Positions 63,501-64,000 of a DNA stretch of 64,000 nt are shown here, in pieces. Position 1 is the first letter of the stretch. Every line of letters starts with the position of its first letter. Location of the stretch: the NCBI GenBank assembly GCA_964057225.1, contig OZ059897.1, positions 16,678,001-16,742,000 of the forward strand, given 5' to 3'. The notes beneath the pieces were generated by a model that had not been told where the DNA came from, searched no databases, and was given only the letters and a program-made list of their open reading frames with translations. The DNA is from Auanema rhodensis. Lineage: Eukaryota; Nematoda; Chromadorea; Rhabditida; Rhabditidae. A program made the position numbers and the translations under genes.

Positions 63501-64000
63501 GGACAGTTCAATTGATGACTCAGGTTTAAAACTTTTTTTTTCTCATATTTGATAGAAATTTTGCAGTATGAAAGTGGGCAATTACAACGAAGAGCTTGGG
63601 CTGAAAAGATGCAATCAAGAAAAATGAAACATTTCTTTGATGAAGAATTTTATGAGGTAAAATAGAATTAAGAAAGATATATTATAATTATATTTATATT
63701 AAAGGGATATTATTCTCCAATTATACATGATTTAGATCATAGCTTAGTTAAAGTTATTGATCGTTTAGAATCTGAAGAATGGATAACATTAAAGAATAAT
63801 ATTATAAATGGAACTGCTATAAAGGTTCTTTTTTTAATTTTATTTTTAAAATAAATTATTTTTTTAGACTGGAGCGATTTTATTTTTTGAAGATCCATCA
63901 GAAGAAAGTTTAAGGAAATTCCGAGAATTTCTTATGGATGTTTATAACTGTACTACTGGTGAAGTAAAGCAATTTGCACAACAACAACTTAAAGAATTTC
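60530..64000 (+). CDS. DEG/ENaC-family channel subunit (3' end beyond window)
   Basis: Twenty-one exons seen: 60530-60612, 60658-60719, 60764-60881, 60941-61108, 61403-61502, 61550-61629, 61681-61802, 61868-61968, 62014-62112, 62160-62334, 62379-62509, 62562-62660, 62709-62783, 62827-62942, 62991-63083, 63128-63209, 63254-63376, 63425-63523, 63567-63656, 63705-63824, 63868 to the edge. They give 756 residues with phases agreeing. TM1 is ~93-114 (ALIIIFVLLALIQIW), followed by the family motif FPTVAICNNN (~132-141). The cysteine-rich ectodomain has CNCSMRRAF, CNVDDYFGC and DCQPPCQVVDF. An acidic insertion (~414-471) precedes a basic segment with RIKR and RSKR. TM2 has not been reached. These trimeric channels conduct sodium and serve in mechanosensation, acid sensing or peptide gating. 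The exact member is not assigned; UNC-105 or DEL-10 are guesses from chromosomal location only. Confidence 0.88.

Noticed and set aside
1-64000. tRNA genes
   Set aside because: Looked for B-box (GGTTCGAATCC-like) sequences with acceptor stems on both strands by eye; none found. A tRNAscan run would be decisive.
1-64000. CRISPR arrays, prophage or bacterial insertions
   Set aside because: No spaced direct repeats, and every recognisable gene is intron-rich and nematode-like.

Overview
The window is nuclear DNA from a nematode. It is very AT-rich. Coding regions are split into many small exons by short AT-rich introns (often 35-60 nt) with GT donors and TTTTAG/TTTCAG acceptors. Several start codons lie just after a bare acceptor, which is the layout of spliced-leader trans-splicing. 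Translated exons match Caenorhabditis neuronal and housekeeping proteins closely enough to name six orthologues. I cannot name the species; a spirurid or other rhabditid with an AT-rich genome would fit. No prokaryotic, viral, CRISPR or intact transposon feature was seen. All exon models were built by hand from reading frame and splice sites. Coordinates are exact where phase agrees across the junction, but they have not been tested against transcripts.

Layout: (1) 59-1795 (+), a divergent synaptotagmin-like protein with one C2 domain. (2) 2815-3576 (-), a small secreted, probably GPI-anchored Ly6/LU-domain protein. (3) About 3.6-13.4 kb, a gene-poor AT-rich stretch with three isolated candidate exons. 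(4) 13448-17133 (-), rgs-3, a tandem RGS-domain protein, with an X-box-like motif 1.1 kb upstream. (5) 17.1-21.5 kb, mostly empty, with one less AT-rich island (about 18.88-19.33 kb) holding an H/ACA-snoRNA-like double hairpin. (6) 21512-22297 (-), a CTR/SLC31 copper transporter. (7) 24177-28211 (+), fcho-1 (F-BAR plus mu-homology domain). (8) 29012-29814 (+), sod-1 (Cu/Zn superoxide dismutase). (9) 30754-37363 (-), etr-1 (CELF RNA-binding protein). (10) 38307-41164 (+), tph-1 (tryptophan hydroxylase), divergent from etr-1 across 0.94 kb. (11) 43433-47289 (+), a serine-rich orphan gene. (12) 50178-59064 (+), a diacylglycerol kinase of the zeta/iota type (dgk-5-like). (13) 60530 to the window edge (+), a DEG/ENaC channel subunit cut off at its 3' side.

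Functionally the window is rich in neuronal signalling genes: serotonin synthesis (tph-1), G-protein signal termination (rgs-3), diacylglycerol removal (DGK), endocytic coat assembly (fcho-1), muscle and neuron RNA processing (etr-1), a sodium-channel subunit and a synaptotagmin-like protein. A copper importer and the copper-dependent SOD-1 are separated only by fcho-1. From memory, the named genes all map to C. elegans chromosome II, so this looks like a piece of one ancestral nematode chromosome element, not a functional cluster. I found no clearly new molecular system. The most unusual observations are the DGK that lacks ankyrin repeats but ends in a PDZ ligand, two furin-type sites in the DEG/ENaC ectodomain, the 34-bp perfect palindrome next to a G13 tract in the DGK intron, the H/ACA-like RNA candidate, and the orphan gene with a 22-nt microexon.
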